Assembly: GCA_044375415.1 (NCBI GenBank)
Contig: JBILMS010000074.1
Location: 1-13,996, forward strand
Direction: 5' to 3'
Length of the DNA: 13,996 nt
DNA from: JAWXBG01 sp044375415
Lineage (GTDB): Bacteria > Bacteroidota > Bacteroidia > Flavobacteriales_D > Sanyastnellaceae
How positions within the stretch are numbered: position 1 is the first letter of the stretch; every line of letters starts with the position of its first letter. The notes beneath the pieces are model-generated. The model worked only from the letters and a program-made list of their open reading frames with translations, was not told where the DNA came from and did not search any database. Below are positions 13,087-13,996 of the stretch, piece by piece. The position numbers and the translations under genes are program-made.

Positions 13087-13323
13087 ATGAAAAAGTTCGC
13101 GTATCGCTTATTTCTGTCAATAGTTTTTATGCTGACAACGTTAGTATTTCAAGCTCAGTGTGCCATGTGTAAGGCTAATGCCGAAAATGCAAGCCGCGAA
13201 AACGCATCAGTGGGTGAAGAATTGAATGATGGGATTATCTATTTAATGTTAATGCCGTATATGATGTTGGCAGTAGTGGTGATGATTTTTTATAGGAAGA
13301 AGATTATGGCTTTTATACGCTAA
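13087..13323 (+). CDS. Small CxxC membrane protein at the end of the oxidase block
   Basis: A 78-residue protein with an N-terminal signal-like hydrophobic stretch (about 8-23, ending FQAQ), a CAMC motif at 25-28 immediately after the likely cleavage site, a polar Asn/Glu-rich segment (30-47) and a C-terminal membrane helix (about 49-69) followed by a basic tail RKK. The layout puts the two cysteines outside the inner membrane, close to a new N-terminus. I recall similar short proteins beside Sco and DUF420 genes in Bacteroidota, but know no function for them. A role in copper or thiol handling for the oxidase is inference from CxxC plus context. It is not a typical lipobox. It has its own strong promoter, so it may be expressed apart from the block. 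Confidence 0.8.
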   Translation: MKKFAYRLFLSIVFMLTTLVFQAQCAMCKANAENASRENASVGEELNDGIIYLMLMPYMMLAVVVMIFYRKKIMAFIR

Positions 13324-13326
13324 AAA

Positions 13327-13361
13327 TTTAGCGGCATAATCTTTGAAGAGAATCTGCTAAA
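13327..13361 (+). terminator. Weak stem-loop after the small CxxC gene
   Basis: TTTAGC at 13327-13332 can pair with GCTAAA at 13356-13361, followed by the T-rich CTATTTATT. The stem is only six base pairs and the loop is 23 bases, so termination is tentative. Downstream, AAAGGCCTTT at 13384-13393 is a perfect 10-base palindrome of unknown meaning. Confidence 0.25.
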
Positions 13362-13417
13362 CTATTTATTAAAAGATCCGTACAAAGGCCTTTAGGCAGT
13401 TGAAACAAGTTCCACCC

Positions 13418-13996
13418 ATGATACAAAAAATTAATTTCTTTCGTTCATACTCGATTCTCACATTACTCTTCCTCGGTTTGGGAGTAAACGCTCAATTCGT
13501 TCAAGAGAAGTCGATCAAAAGGACTGATTCCGAAACGGAGGATCAGGTAATGCAGATCGAGGTTTTCAACGGGAAAACACGTCAGGGTATTAAGGCCGAT
13601 GTGATGATCAAAGGTCTAAACCCTCGTGCAACGGTTGTATTGAAATCGACCGATGATACTACCCTCACGCTCAAAAAATATCGCCTCTATACGGTGTCGG
13701 TTGTAAAGCCGGGTTTTATGTATTTCGCGCACAAATTTTGGCCTTCAGAAATGGCTGTACATAGTGAGCCGGTTGAACTCAAACCGATTGAGGTTGGACT
13801 AAAAACCAGTATCGAGGACATTACATTTTTGGGAGATGAGACCGATATTTATCATAAGTCCGTTCCGGCTCTTGAGGAAATACAATCATGGTTGGAACTG
13901 AATCCTTCTGCCAAGATTTGTATCATCGGACATGTGAATGGTCCGGACAATGAGAAAAGTAAAGCATTCTATAAAAAGGCCTCCGAAAAACGTGCG
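13418..13996 (+). CDS. Signal-peptide protein with an OmpA-like C-terminal domain (3' partial)
   Basis: An open frame of 193 residues runs from the ATG at 13418 off the right edge. The signal peptide covers about 1-25 (a run of Leu/Phe/Gly ending VNA before Gln). A beta-rich segment follows at about 45-127 (MQIEVFNGKTRQGIKADV and KYRLYTVSVVKPGF), resembling the Ig-like or carboxypeptidase-regulatory-like domains often placed ahead of OmpA domains in Bacteroidota. From about 132 the OmpA/MotB peptidoglycan-binding pattern begins: DITFLGDETDIY, SVPALEEIQSWLELNP, then KICIIGHVNG with the GH motif, and finally SEKRA at the cut edge. It probably links the outer membrane to peptidoglycan. It is separated by 94 bases from the CxxC gene; no TAnnTTTG element was found there. 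Confidence 0.8.
   Translation, partial: MIQKINFFRSYSILTLLFLGLGVNAQFVQEKSIKRTDSETEDQVMQIEVFNGKTRQGIKADVMIKGLNPRATVVLKSTDDTTLTLKKYRLYTVSVVKPGFMYFAHKFWPSEMAVHSEPVELKPIEVGLKTSIEDITFLGDETDIYHKSVPALEEIQSWLELNPSAKICIIGHVNGPDNEKSKAFYKKASEKRA

Noticed and set aside
13381..13391. TACAAAGGCCT shared with 248-258
   Set aside because: An 11-base match is expected by chance several times in a window of this size; only the local 10-base palindrome is noted.

Overview
The window looks like a chromosomal segment of a Bacteroidota species, most likely Flavobacteriales-like. This rests on recurrent TAnnTTTG -7 promoter elements directly ahead of genes, starts without clear Shine-Dalgarno sequences, signal peptides ending in an AQ-type cleavage site, and a ctaB / subunit III / subunit III / subunit IV / Sco / DUF420 order that I recall as typical of that phylum. 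No mobile element, CRISPR array, tRNA or rRNA was seen.

Left part (1-2413): the C-terminal tail of an upstream gene, possibly a type IX secretion cargo, enters from the left. A repeat-rich intergenic stretch of about 300 bases follows, ending in seven heptamers and the promoter of a Fur-family regulator. Convergent with it, on the minus strand, is a two-gene unit: an alpha/beta hydrolase followed by the ribosome-assembly GTPase EngB.

Middle part (2470-7725), plus strand: a surface-polysaccharide region. GDP-L-fucose synthase overlaps by ATGA a Wzi-like outer-membrane barrel protein. A WecA/TagO-type polyprenyl-phosphate sugar-1-phosphate transferase then overlaps by ATGA a second, related Wzi-like barrel. 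Each enzyme/barrel pair has its own TAnnTTTG element. Together they suggest activated fucose supply, initiation of a lipid-linked glycan, and two outer-membrane proteins that export or anchor it.

Right part (7755-13323), plus strand: a block for cytochrome c oxidase assembly and small subunits. It holds heme O synthase, two subunit III-type proteins (one missing acidic residues, the other with a His-rich loop), a subunit IV-type protein, a Sco-like protein that has lost all three copper ligands, a canonical Sco lipoprotein, a DUF420 membrane protein, and a 78-residue CxxC membrane protein with its own promoter. Catalytic subunits I and II are not in the window. An OmpA-domain lipoprotein-like or periplasmic protein, cut by the right edge, ends the window.

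The best candidates for new biology are the copper-site-less Sco paralogue beside the canonical Sco, the duplicated enzyme/Wzi-barrel modules, and the divergent subunit III. A PerR/Fur-like 7-1-7 palindrome lies between the two subunit III genes.
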